Position numbers and translations under genes: made by a program. Shown here piece after piece: positions 14,193 to 26,045 of a stretch of DNA of 64,000 bases (its first letter is position 1; each line of letters begins with the position of its first letter). Source of the stretch: Zanthoxylum bungeanum (lineage: Eukaryota; Streptophyta; Magnoliopsida; Sapindales; Rutaceae). The DNA is taken from NCBI GenBank assembly GCA_019454045.1, contig SKCR01037654.1, positions 1 through 64,000 on the forward strand. The letters are read 5' to 3'. The notes beneath the pieces were generated by a model that did no database searches, was not told the origin of the DNA, and saw only the letters and a list, made by a program, of their open reading frames with translations.

Positions 14193-14351
14193 ATGACCAG
14201 TTATATGAGTAACGTTATTGAACAAATAAACGAGAAAGTAGATAGAATAATTCAAAAGCTTGATGAGTTAGAAAAAAGACTCATAAATATAGAAATAACA
14301 ACAAATGTTGTAGAAAGAGAAATGAAAAATAAGCATAAATCCTCAAAATGA
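14193..14351 (+). CDS. 52-residue coiled-coil ORF in the pararetrovirus
   Basis: Starts ATG (MTSYMSNVIEQINEKV) and ends in TGA at 14349. The protein is almost entirely heptad-patterned (I/V/L every 3-4 residues up to about residue 40) with a Lys-rich tail. Small coiled-coil virion-associated proteins exist in caulimoviruses, so a related role is possible but unproven. No stop interrupts it, which is notable among broken neighbours. Confidence 0.45.
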   Translation: MTSYMSNVIEQINEKVDRIIQKLDELEKRLINIEITTNVVEREMKNKHKSSK

Positions 14352-14370
14352 CAAAAGGCATTAATAAAGA

Positions 14371-16029
14371 TTGAGAAATGAGGAACCTCTCATTGTTGAA
14401 AACATAAGCTACCAGAAAGGAAGCTTTGACGAATGGATATACAATAATCAATTACCTAAGATAAGGTTAGAATTAGAAGAAAGAAATAAATTGACGAAAA
14501 GAGAATCTCTCTTTAAAAAAGAAGAAAAAAGAACAACTCATAGAAGAAAAATCAAAATCTGATGGAGAGTCAGATTGAAGAATTAATCTTTGATCTACAA
14601 GAATTAGAACTAGAACCTAAGGTTTATGTAGATGAACCAATTGGTCAGACTGGAGGACCAACATAAATTAAATACGAAAGGGATTTTAATGATCCAGGAG
14701 CTAGTACATCTAGAAATCCAAGGAGATCCAGAGGATCAATCAATCAACAGGCAATGCCTGGTATTGTGAATAAAAATAAAACTTCTAAAGGTGAAAATTA
14801 AGCAAATCAATTTATACCTGGAAATTCAGATGAACAACCAATACCTCCTAACGATGTATACTTAAACCACGATTGTGAAATTGATACAAAAGAAACCTTA
14901 ACACAATGGCCAAAATCAATGGAATATTTCTTTGTATTCTTTGCAAATGATGAAGAAAGTGAAACAAAATATGAAATGACACATTAAACTTTTAAATGGA
15001 ATGTTAAAAACTGGTGGTATGGAATAATCAATGCCACAAAAAACATGTGTCGTAACAGCATTTGACAGAAGTGTAGGCGATGGTATAGATACAATGACAG
15101 CCTATATCTGTAGTGAATTTTTAGGAATAGATTTAATACTAGATTATGAAGCTCAAAGGCAAAAGGAAAAATTAAAAGCCAAAATGGCAATTCAAAAGTT
15201 AAGTATTTGTAAAATGTGTTTTGTAAATGAATACACATGTGAATTTCAAAAATACTATTATGAATATTCTACTAGTAATGAATAGCTAGAACCCATAAGG
15301 GATCTGTATTTTATGAAACTACCAAATCCTTGGAATACTTATTTCATGAAAGAATATCAAAAATATATAAATGAAAATCCCAATACTCCTAACACACTTG
15401 GAAGTAGAATAAAATTCTTAAAAGAAAGGTTAGAAGACCTTTGTTATCAAATAAAACTTTTGAATAAAAGTAGAAAAACAAGTTTAGCCTTGTGTTGTGA
15501 TAAAACTAATATGCCCACGCAATGTGGATGTAATTATCGCGAATATTCGCAAAGAAAAAGAAGAAAATTAAAGATTAAGAAAATTAAAAAATATAAAAGA
15601 TTTAAAAAACATAAAGCTAAACCGCATAAAAAAATATTTTAAAAGAACATCAAAAAAATAAATCTAAATGAAAAAAATAAGAAAAAGGAAATAAAAAACC
15701 TAAATCCAGATGTGAATGCTGGAATTGTAGAGAGATTGGTCACTTAAGTTATGAATGTGACAAAAAAAAATTTAGAATCTTATATGAAGATTATGAACAA
15801 ATTCAATCAGAAATATTTGAAATATATTCGAACACATCTAGCGAAAATGAATAAAGAAATCTTAAATGAAGAGATTTTAGGCAGTACAGAGATTGAAGAA
15901 AATTCTGAGGAATATTTAATGTGTGCAACTTTTGATAATAAAAAACAAGCAAAAATTGAAAAATTAGAATTAAATCTAAAACACCCATCTAATTTAATGA
16001 TGAAACTAAGAGGAATGTATTTAAGATAA
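14371..16029 (+). pseudogene. Pararetroviral coat (capsid/nucleocapsid) protein, degenerate
   Basis: Successive fragments follow the usual order: an acidic N-terminal part (about 14560-14990), a conserved core (15031-15285, including the SICKMCF..EY segment), then KLPNPW and LGSRI..LKERL (15313-15450), and a Lys-rich basic region (15550-15680). A CCHC zinc knuckle CWNCREIGHLSYEC is at 15717-15758, and an acidic tail follows. The knuckle and the basic region bind nucleic acid in this family. Stops and frameshifts occur near 14562, 14985, 15285, 15642 and 15770. It lies upstream of the movement protein region. Confidence 0.8.
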
Positions 16030-16169
16030 AGAATTGTTGTACATGAATATCAAGAATTAGAGAGAAGCGTAGACATCACGCACACAAAGGGAAACATAAA
16101 ATTAAATTTGCTTACACAAACAAGCATTAACGAAATATTAAGAAAAATACCACCCATGAAGAGAGAAAA

Positions 16170-16586
16170 AAATTAAATATGTCTATCTAGCTGGTATTCA
16201 AATACTGTTTAAATCATTATTCAAAGAAGGAATAGATAGTCCAATTGTTATTAGTCTATTCGATGAAAGATTTTACAATGTCAATGATGCCCATTTAGGA
16301 ACTGTTGAATGCAACTTAGCCTATAAAAAAGTTATTATTTACATGTTATCGTAAATATTGTATGGACATTAAAGATAAAAACTTAAATGATGTCTTAAGT
16401 CTTCATTTTGAACTATTAAAAGACAAATTCATAAAACCAGGAAACAAAGTTATGAGTGTTTACTACTTGGCTTTATTTTCCTTAAGTAATACAAACTATG
16501 GTAAAACTTATTCAAGTAAACCGTTTATCGAAATTTCTGATGAATGCTCTAAAATAAGTAATATAAGAGAACCTCTTTTACAATAA
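16170..16586 (+). pseudogene. Pararetroviral movement protein (30K superfamily), degenerate
   Basis: The frame begins with a YVYLAGIQ segment. It then has GIDSPIVISLFDERF with the conserved Asp of the 30K movement superfamily, and GTVECNLAY. After a frame shift near 16340-16360 it continues through DKNLNDVLSLHFEL to ISDECSKI. These proteins open plasmodesmata for cell-to-cell spread. A stop and frameshifts disable it. Confidence 0.7.
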
Positions 16587-16829
16587 ATCAGTATACCTGA
16601 TAATTATAAAATAAAATTTAGAAAAGTCCCCAATCTAAAGAAGGAAACTCTTCTTATGAAGAAACGACACCTATAAAATATAAAAATAATGAACTTATAG
16701 TATCAAGAGGAAGACATAGTTTTGATACATTAAGAAAATATAAAACAACAACTTCAAGATTCTCTACTTTCAGGAGAAGTATAAGCTATATAGATGTTAA
16801 AAAACATGCACCGACTCTTCATATAAATG

Positions 16830-17073
16830 GTGAATACTTTAATGTAATAGAAGGAGTCAAATGTCCCTATATATTAATAGACACAGGAGCAAGTAATTAG
16901 CATATAGTAAAAGATAAAAATTTTAATCTAAAAACTGAATCAGTAGAACCTTATGAATATAAAAATTTTGATGGAACAAACTTCAAATGTGATCAAATAG
17001 CCGTTGTTCCAATAATATTAGAAGGTCATGAAATAGCAGTACCTGCTATATGGATAGTGAAATGGAAAGATGA
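16830..17073 (+). pseudogene. First retropepsin-like domain, 5' part, cut by copia insertion
   Basis: ILIDTGASN at about 16871-16897 is a classical aspartic protease active-site triad (D-T-G). Beta-strand-like alternation continues (IAVVPIILEGHEI...). The domain is broken at 17073 by the copia element. Its end, with an LLGNSF motif, resumes at about 31637 beyond it. A stop follows the triad. Confidence 0.75.
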
Positions 17074-17292
17074 TGTTGAATTAATAGTAGTAGCACACAC
17101 AAAAGAATGGATTTGGGTTGTCCTAGTCTTTAGGAGTTCAGTAGTTTGTTTTAATTTATTTCATAGCAAATAGGAGTTTTGTTGATGCAGGTTGGGTAGT
17201 GCCTATTTTCATGTTGCTTTCAGTTATGTATTTGCCTAAAATACAGAAAAGTTTATCCTTTGTTTTATTAGTTTATCCTCTATTTTTCATCA
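17074..17292 (+). repeat. Copia 1 5' LTR
   Basis: 219 bp, TG...CA. Compared with the 3' LTR it lacks a short segment around TTTATAGGTTGTTGATTTATCAA, which contains the likely TATA/polyA part. Confidence 0.85.
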
Positions 17293-17293
17293 G

Positions 17294-17305
17294 TGGTATC
17301 AGAGC
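17294..17305 (+). promoter_or_regulatory. Primer binding site of copia 1
   Basis: TGGTATCAGAGC, complementary to the 3' end of initiator tRNA-Met, one base after the LTR. Confidence 0.9.
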
Positions 17306-17390
17306 CAGAGAGAGTGAGATAGAGTACAGCAGCAACTTCAAAACTATTTCACCTAGTCTTTTTTTTTTGCAGCACCAGTAGCAGGGAACG

Positions 17391-18310
17391 GTGGCCTCTG
17401 AAACTTTTGTGCAGCCGTCCATTCCACGTTTTGATGGTCATTATGATCATTGGAGCATGTTGATCGAGATCTTTCTCAGATCTAAGGAGTATTGGCATGT
17501 CGTCTCTGAAGGAATTACGACACCAATAGATAGTGCGATAATGACACAAGCACAAAGAACGGAGCTAGAAGGGCAGCGGTTGAAAGATCTCAATGCAAAG
17601 AATTATTTTTTCCAAGCAATAGATCGCTCAATCTTGGAAACCATTCTTTGCAAAGACACTTCGAAACATATTTGAGATTCCATGAAAAAGAAGTACCAAG
17701 GTTCTGCAAGGGCAAAGCGGCAGCAGCTTCAAGCACTTCGCATGGAGTTCGAAACTCTTCGAATGAGATCAAGAGAATCAGTTACAGATTATTTCTCTCG
17801 AACAATGGCGATCGTAAACAAGATGCGGATCCATGGGGACAAGACAGAGGATGTGACCATAGTAGAAAAGATTCTTCGATCCATGACACCAAAATTTAAT
17901 TTTATTGTTTGCTCCATAGAAGAATCTAATGATATTGATGAACTTTCAATTGATGAATTACAAAGTTCTTTGCTGGTTCATGAGCGTAAATTTACCCAAC
18001 AGGAGAAAGAGGAGCAAGCTTTAAAGACCTCAACAGAAAATCACTCGGTGATACGAGGAGACAGAGGAAGAGGTAGAAGTCGAGGAAGAGGCAGAGGAAA
18101 CTATGATCGTGGCAGAGGCAGAGGAAACTATGATCGTGGAAATCAACACCAACACCAAGAACAAGACAACCAATTTCAAGGAAGAGGACGGGGTGGCAAC
18201 TACTCAACTACATATAAATCGAGGTCAGCAGACAAATCCAATGTGGAGTGCTACAGATGTCATAGGTACGGTCACTACAAGTCTGAATGCCGAACTAATA
18301 TGAATAAACA
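17391..18310 (+). pseudogene. gag: Copia 1 gag
   Basis: The frame opens with GTG where ATG would be expected (MASETFVQPSIPRFDGHYDHW if restored by one base). A stop interrupts it at 17673. The body shows the UBN2-type gag fold, including DYFSRTMAIVNKMR and EKILRSM. An Arg/Gly-rich repeat (GRGRGNYDRG twice) follows, and then the CCHC knuckle CYRCHRYGHYKSEC at 18249-18290. Gag packages element RNA in virus-like particles. Confidence 0.85.
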
Positions 18311-21300
18311 AGGTGAAGAAAGAACTAATTTTGCAGAAAATGAAGAAGATGTGTCTCTTTTGATGGCTTGTCATGCGAATCAAGGCTCCCACCAGAACTT
18401 GTGGTATATAGATAATGGCTTCAGCAATCATATGTGTGGGGACAAGTCAACGTTCTCAGATTTGGATGTAACATTTCGCAACTCTGTAACTTTTGGGGAC
18501 AACTCCAAAGTTTCTGTCATGGGCAAATGAAATGTACGAATTCACTCCAAAGAAAAATCTGATCAGATTATTTCTAATGTCTTCTTAGTGTTGGTCAGCT
18601 TCAAGAGAAGGGATACAAGATTTTTATTAAAGATGGAGTTTGTCGCATCCAAGATGATAAATTAGGCTTAATTGCTCAAGTCAACATGACTACAAATCGG
18701 ATGTTCCCACTGTATCTAGACAACACTACTCCAAACTGTTTCTCTGCAAAATTGATGGATGAGGGATGGTTGTGGCACTTTCGCTACGGACATCTGAATT
18801 TTGGTGGTCTAAAGACGCTACAACAGAAGAACATGGTGACATGACTTCCTCAAATTACAGTATCTTCTCAAGTTTGTGAAGAATGTGTTGTTAGCAAACA
18901 ACACCGTAATCAATTCCCACAAGGAAAATCTTGGAGAGCGAAGAAAGGATTGGAGCTTGTTCATTCCGACATTTGTGGGCCAATAACACCACATTCTAAT
19001 GGAGGTAAAAGATATATAATTACTTTCATCGATGATTGTAGTCGTAAGATATGGGTTTATTTTTTGCAAGAAAAAACTGAAGCATTTGTAGCTTTTAAAA
19101 GCTATAAAGCACTTGTTGAGAAAGAAGTTGGCAACCCAATAAAAATTCTTCGCACAGATCGTGGTGGAGAATATAACTCACATGAATTTGCAAATTTTTG
19201 TGAGAACCATGGAATCAAGAGACAACTTACTGCGCTTATACACCCAAACAGAATGGTGTATGCGAGAGGAAGAATTGCACTATTATGAATATGGTGCGAA
19301 GCCTTCTGACAACAAGTGGCATTCCAAAAAGTTTCTGGCCTGAAGCAGTTAAGTGGAGCATTCATATATTGAACAAAAGTCCTACATTTGCTGTTCAAAA
19401 TATGACATCAGAGGAAGCATGGAGCGGAAGGAAACCTGCTGTAGATCATTTCCGAATTTTTGGGTGTATTGCCTATGCCCATATTCCAGATAAAAAGAGG
19501 AAGAAGCTAGATGACAAGAGAGAAAAATATATTTTTCTTGGTGTTAGTGATAAGTCAAAAGCTTATAAACTATACAATCCTAGCACCATGAAAATTGTCA
19601 TCAGCCGTGATGTGGTATTTGATGAAGAAGTCACTTGGTCATGGAATCAAAATGGTGTTAAAGAAAGCATTCCAGCAGATTTTGATGATGAAGAGAAAAA
19701 GGCATCAACCTATGGAAAATGAGCAAGAAGAGGAAGTCACTCAAAATGTTCCAATAGTTGATCAAAACCCACTTGCAGTTGAATCACAAAGGTCTCAACG
19801 TGTTCGAAGAAGACCAACATGGATGCATGATTATGAGGTAACTGGAATTGATCAATCTGAAGACCCGCTCACCCACTTTGCTCTGTTTTCAGATTGTGAT
19901 CCTACCAGTTTTGAAGTGGCTGTCACAGAACCAAAATGGAGAAAGACTATGGATGCTGAAATTACAGCCATTGAAAGAAATGATACATGGGAGCTATGTG
20001 ATCTTCCAAATGGGAAGAAGACTATTGGCGTAAAGTGGGTTTACAAGACAAAGTTGAAGGAGAATAGTGAGATTGAAAAGCAAAAAACACGCTTGGTAGC
20101 TAAGGGTTACAAACATGAATTTGGTGTTGATTATAAAGAAGTCTTTGCCCCGGTTGCAAGGCATGATACAATCAGGTTGGTGATTGCTATGGCAGCTCAA
20201 AACTCATGGCCTATCTTCCAGTTGGATGTGAAATCAGCATTCCTCCATGGAGATTTGAAAGAAGATGTATTTATCGATCAACCTCGTAGTTATGAAAAAC
20301 TTGGTAATGAGCATAAAGTGTATAAGTTAAAGAAAGTTCTGTATGGATTAAAACAAGCTCCACGGGCTTGGTATAACCGTATAGAAACTTATTTTTTGAA
20401 GGAAAGATTTCAAAAATGTCCTTATGAATATACATTTTTTATAAAAATTGAAGATGGAGGAAATATGCTCATTGTTTGCTTGTATGTGGATGATCTAATC
20501 TATACTGGAAGTAATACAACCATGTTTGAAAGCTTTAAGAAATCCATGATGGCTGAATTTGAAATGTCTGATCTTGGCATGATGCATTACTTCTTGGCAT
20601 AGAAGTGTTGCAGTCCTCTGCTGGCATTCTTATTTCTCAAAGAAGTATGTGGGAGAAATCTTGGACAAGTTTCAGATGAAGGATTGTAATCTTGTGAATA
20701 CACCATCTGAGTTTGGTTTGAAGCTAAACAATGACGATGAAGGAAACAAGGTTAACAGTACTCTTTACAAGCAGATTGTGGGGAGCTTAATGTATTGACT
20801 GCAACAAGGCCTAATATAATACATGATGTAAGTGTCATCAGTAGATACATGGAGTGTCCAACAGAGATTCATCTTTTGGCTGCAAAAAGAATTCGTAGGT
20901 ACTTGCAAGGTATTAAGGAGTTTGGGTTATTCTTTAAAAAAGGAGAAAAATCAGATTTGTTTGGCTTTACAGATAGTGATTATGCAGGAGATTCTGATGA
21001 TCGAAAAAGCACATCTGGGTATGTTTTCATGTTGGGAACATGAGCTGTTTCATGGTCATCAAAGAAGCAGCCAATCGTCACATTGTCAACCACTGAAGCT
21101 GAATTTGTTGCAGCAACAGCTTGTGCCTGTCAAGCTATTTGGCTGAAGAAGATTCTTGAAGAACTACAGTTCAAAGAAGATGGGCCTACTCTTATTTACT
21201 GCCACAACAATTCAGCAATAAAGCTCTCAAGGAATCCTGTTCTACATGGTCGAAGCAAGCAAATAGATGTGAAGTATCATTTCTTAAGGGATCTCACGAA

Positions 21301-21435
21301 TGATGGAGTTATTAATTTGGTTTACTGTAGAAGTGAAGATTAGGTGGCTGATATTCTAACAAAACCTCTCAAATTTCCAACATTTCAGAAGCTCAGGGAG
21401 TTACTTGGAGTTTGCACTTCAAAGGACTTTATTTG
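18311..21435 (+). pseudogene. pol: Copia 1 pol (protease, integrase, RT, RNase H), degenerate
   Basis: The protease motif reads WYIDNGFSNHMCG at about 18402-18440, where the family has D-[TS]-G, so Thr is lost. The pre-integrase WHFRYGHL segment (near 18775) and integrase (HSDICGPI near 18961, then DRGGEYNS) follow. RT has KWVYKTK, LDVKSAFLHGDL and YVDD at 20483-20494. RNase H has DSDYAGD, STTEAEF and ADILTKPL, and pol ends near 21435. Stops or frameshifts occur at 18528, about 18590, 18842, about 19250, 19720, about 20602, 21041 and 21341. Confidence 0.88.
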
Positions 21436-21443
21436 AGGGACGG

Positions 21444-24338
21444 TTGTGGACAACAGGACCTGGGCGACGCGTTCCTAGGCTCGCGGCCTAGTTTGGGAAG
21501 TACTGAATAACATGGAGTCGCCACCCGGTGTGAACCGGGACAAAGATTTAAGGCCGCACTCACCCCTCGCAAGGGGAAACCTCAAACCGTTGGGTTCGGA
21601 ATGGTCCCTTACTTATGTCACTTGTAATGAAAGGATTCATGTAATAATTTAACTAAGCTTAAATAACACTTATTTCCAAGAGTATCGTGCTTCTAAATTC
21701 TCATATGCAAAATAAAACTTATGTGTACATTTTACATATATCTCATATTTAAAATTGCATGCTTAACATATATCAAGATAGCAACGAACATACAACTTTA
21801 CATATTACATTCAGGAAAACACAAGCACACATATTGACCATACAAGCACACATATTGGCACTCTTCCAAACGATACGTGGAATTGTAGCCCAAGTACAGA
21901 CCGCACTACCGTCCATTCGGAGTCGGCTACGGAATTTACGTCTGGGTTTCCATCCGATATACCGCAAGAAATAATACTCAAATATTATCATGACATAAGC
22001 GTACGAATTGTAATACGTTAACATATTTGCATAAGAAAGATCAATCAATAGGCAATTATGCATGAATATGATAAGACAGACTCAGTTCAGTGGGTGCACG
22101 TTCGTGTAGCGTTCGTAAACGCGTTCGAACGGAAATGAAACAGAATGCTCACGTTCGAGTAGCGTTCGTAAACGCGTTCGAACGGAAATGAAACAGAATG
22201 CTCACGTTCGAGTAGCGTTTGTTAACGCGTTCGAACGGAAATGAGACCTGATGCATGATAAGGCAAAATGTATGCGCGTTCGAGTTGCGTTCGTGAACGC
22301 GTTCGAACGGACACGGACCTGATGCATGAAATAGGATGCAATACATAACAAGAAAATAAAGGGGCGCGGCGAAGCACTGCCGTAAAGGTGACCTTTTGGG
22401 GCTCTTGATCTCTCAAAGAGAGGACCTTTAGACCAACATGCTAAGCCCATGCGCATCACATCACACATACAAGACTAGAACCAACCATATCAACCAAGTA
22501 TGCCCGATTGAACACATCTCACATCCAATCTGAACACACATCAACCGGCGCGGCAAAGCATCGTGGTAAAGGGGCTTTTAGCCCCTCCCCATAGGGGATC
22601 TCACATCACACTTACTAAGCCCATGCGCTCGATTGACTTATACATACGAAAATAAAGATAATAATATCAAACTAAGTATGCCCGATTGAACGTATCTTGC
22701 GTCCAACCGAACATCAACCGGCGGCGGCGAAGTGCGTGCACGAAGGTGTCACGAAGGTGGCCTTTCGGCTCTTTGTCTCACAAATGGAGGACCTTTGGAC
22801 TAACTCACTAAGCCCATGCGCTTGGTTGAATCATGCATAACTAACGACATATTGAATTCAAGTAAAGCAAACTAAATAAACAAGAGCAATAACAAAAGAA
22901 AGATGGTGCCGTTTACCCAAGCGGTACGTGGAGTTGTGGCCCGAGTACAGATCATATTACCGTCCATTCGGAATCGGCTATGAAATTTACGTCCGGGTTT
23001 CCATTCGATATACCGCGAGAGTTGACACATCTCTCATTCATCCAATACCCACAACATACATCATACACACAACAGATATCACAAATACAGAAAATACAAT
23101 CAAAATAAATGACCAGAAAATAAAATGAGAATAAGTGTGTGAAAGATACCCTCAGGTCTAACTTTTAAGCCGTCTCTCGGACTCACGTTCCACGAAGATC
23201 AAGAAGGGGTAAAGCTCCGCAACTTTTCTGGTCCGCTGGTTCAACGTCCTAGCTCACTGCTTCGCTGCTTTGCTTACTGTTCGAACTCCGTTCTGCTCCT
23301 ATTCGGCTCCTGTTTTGCTGCTCACTGCACGGGCTACCTGTTTCAATGTTTTCAAAGAACTATTCCAAGTTTGTGGGTTCTTAGTGCAACTATATGTGAT
23401 TATTTTAAGATTATCTATGTAGTTATTATGTTGCTGTTTTAAGGATTGGGCTGCTGTTTTAAGGTAATCTAGGAGGTTGTTTAGCGTGTGTTTTAGGGTG
23501 GGTTTTGTGGTGATTTTCGGTGGTGGAGGGCTGCTGTAGGTGGCTGGTTGTCTTGGCTATGGAGGGTGGGGGTGTTCTTGTGGTGGTTTCTTGTTTTATT
23601 TTGTGTATGGGTGTTAGTCTTGGGTGTGTAGAGAGAGTCTAGAGAGATTTCGAGAGAGTTTGGGTGTGAATTGTGTGTGTGTCCAGGAGAGGAATGACCT
23701 TGGTGAGGGGTTGTTGTTTATAGAGATGGCTAGGGTTTACAAGGGAAGGGATTTTGTTTCCAAATTAGGAGAGATGAGAAAGGCATACACAAGATTGAGG
23801 GGGGACAAGATATTTTAAATTAAGAAGTTGTAATATTTAATTTGTGTTGGTTTAGGAATACAAATATTTTATATTGGTAAACTATTAGAGATTAGGAAGT
23901 CAAATATATGATTGGCTTTTAATTGGTTATGATGATTTTAATTAGTATGTGATTTGTTAAAGTTGGTAATTGTTTATTTTAATTGGTAAATGGTTAAATG
24001 TTTTATTTTAATGTTTAATATTAATTTAATATTTTATTTAATTTGGGATGTGTTTTATGGGCTTGGGGAGCTAAATGGGCTGGATGTGAGGCTAGCAGCA
24101 AAAACCAGAATTACCGACACCGTTCGAACGCTCTCTAACGCGACACGAACGAACGCCCCGCAATTGTTTCCCGTCGAACGATACGAAGTAACGAACGCAG
24201 CACTAACGAAGACAGTGAGCTTGTTTGTTCTGAATTTCCCCTTCCGATATCCGTTTCCCGCGGCTTCCGTGACTCAAAAGGTAGTTGTCTCCAAATAAGA
24301 CTCCTCATCGGGTTATGTGTAAAAATGCAGTGCCTACA
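21444..24338 (-). repeat. 3' LTR of gag-only gypsy element
   Basis: 2895 bp, TGTGG...CTACA on the plus strand. Near 22090-22310 it contains four ~53-bp repeats built on CGTTCGAACG. Further on there are three looser repeats of a GCGGCGAAG...CCCATGCGC module (22360-22815). Two copies of a ~95-bp module begin TACGTGGA at about 21865 and 22924. A mostly non-coding GT-rich stretch follows (23380-24060). Confidence 0.88.
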
Positions 24339-24356
24339 GTCGCCCCCACTTTGATG
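24339..24356 (-). promoter_or_regulatory. Polypurine tract of gag-only gypsy element
   Basis: On the minus strand CATCAAAGTGGGGGCGAC lies directly against the LTR end TGTAGG. This is where plus-strand priming would occur. Confidence 0.7.
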
Positions 24357-24514
24357 GGACTTGTGTGTAAGTGGTCAACAGTGACAATCCTATCAAAGTT
24401 ATGCAATGCATTTCTACTTACCTGGCTCGCCAGCTGTCACTTGACTTACCATGTGTTGAGTTGCGTTGATTTGGTGGTGAGGTGCCGCGACCCCTGGTTC
24501 ATTCCTGAAGTGAG

Positions 24515-25400
24515 CTGAGGGTCTTGTTCCCATTTTGAGCTGAGGTCTTGTTCCCTGAATTGTTGAGTGTTGGGTTTTGTTCCCGTGGGTCTTATCCCAT
24601 TTGAGCTGAGGGTCTTGTTCCCTGAATTGTTGAGTATTGGTTTTGTTCCCGTGGGTCTTGTTCCCATTTTGAGCCGAGGGTCTTGTTCCATGATTTGTTG
24701 AGTGTTGGTTTTGTTCCGTGGGTCTTGTTCCCATTTTGAGCTGAGGGTCTTGTTCCCTGAATTGTTGAGTGTTGGGTTTTGTTCCCGTGGGTCTTGTTCC
24801 CATTTTGAGCTGAGGGTCTTGTTCCCTGATTTGTTGAGTGTTGGGTTTTGTTCCCGTGGGTCTTGTTCCCATTTTGAGCTGAGGGTCTTGTTCCCTGAAT
24901 TGTTGAGTGTTGGTTTTTGTTCCCGTGGGTCTTGTTCCCATTTTGAGCTGAGGGTCTTGTTCCCTGAATTGTTGAGTGTTGGGTTTTGTTCCCGTGGGTC
25001 TTGTTCCCATTTTGAGCTGAGGGTCTTGTTCCCTGAATTGTTGAGTGTTGGGTTTTGTTCCCGTGGGTCTTGTTCCCATTTTGAGCTGAGGGTCTTGTTC
25101 CCTGAATTGTTGAGTGTTGGGTTTTGTTCCCGTGGGTCTTGTTCCCATTTTGAGCTGAGGGTCTTGTTCCCTGAATTGTTGAGTGTTGGGTTTTGTTCCC
25201 GTGGGTCTTGTTCCCATTTTGAGCTGAGGGTCTTGTTACTGAATGTTGAGTGTTGGGTTTTGTTCCCGTGGGTTTTGTTCCCATTTTGAGCTGAGGGTCT
25301 TGTTCCCCGAATTGTTGAGTGGTGGGTTTTGTTCCCGTGGGTCTTGTTCCCATTTGAGCAGGGTCTTGTTCCCTGAATTGTTGAGTGTGGGTTTTGTTCC
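24515..25400 (-). repeat. 69-bp tandem repeat array (about 13 units)
   Basis: The unit includes GGGTCTTGTTCCCATTTTG and GAGGGTCTTGTTCC and repeats every 69 bp, with a few units shortened by 1-8 bp. Because 69 is three times 23, several frames stay open on both strands. In the element's sense (minus) the 23-residue unit reads GTRPTGTKPNTQQ...EQDPQLK. It lies between gag and the polypurine tract. I do not call it a protein gene: the openness follows from the repeat period. Confidence 0.9.
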
Positions 25401-26045
25401 GAACAGCGCAGTACGTGGGCCTCGCCCAGACTGATACAGTGCTGTTGCTGTTTCTGATTGGCTTGTCTTTGCCACTTTCTCTCTTCTGCTTCAAAACCTG
25501 TGAATACAAAACCCAAACAAACACAAAAGAATGCAAAGTATGTTACGTGTATGCATGCATGCATAAGTTTCTTATCCCGTTAGGTTAGGTCTTCTGCCAT
25601 TCTCTTGGTGACTGCTCGGTTTTTCTCCATCGGGTAAAATATTGCTTCATTTTTTCCATATTGATCGGCTTGGTGAACTCATTCCCTTCTGACAGTCTCA
25701 TTGCCCCATTTCCCTATGGCTATCTCATCTTTTATGTTGAGGATTCCCCGAGTTCTAAATATCGCTGAGTATCATAGTACTAAGTTTTAATGATTTTCTC
25801 AAATATACTCATGTTGCAGAAGAGATTCAGCGAAATGAACGTCTTTATTATCATAAAAAAGATTCGAACAAGTAGACAAAACCAATGTCTTTATTAAAAA
25901 TGCAGGATCAAATAAACTAGGAGGAACAACTTCATCATTCGCAGCATTGCCTTCTCCTTGACCTATGGTCCTTCGTTGTCATCCATGTAATAAGCTTGGT
26001 GGTGGAGGGTTTTGAGGACAAAGGTTTCGGGTAGGCCAGAGTTGA

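Noticed and set aside
21500..21600. GC-rich block with GGTGTGAACCGGGAC and CCCCTCGCAAGGGG as a tRNA or rRNA gene
   Set aside because: It does not fold as a cloverleaf, lacks A and B boxes at proper spacing, and is simply part of each LTR of the gypsy-type family.
23624..23818. Small plus-strand frame in the gypsy-type LTR (MCRESLERFRES...)
   Set aside because: It is antisense to the element. The other LTR has indels in the same stretch that break it, so it is not conserved.
24515..25400. CRISPR-like regular array
   Set aside because: Units are contiguous tandem copies with no unique spacers, and the DNA is a plant nuclear retroelement.
24414..25564. Long overlapping open frames (up to about 370 residues) on both strands
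   Set aside because: All are produced by the 69-bp tandem repeat whose length is a multiple of three. No start context or domain supports a protein.
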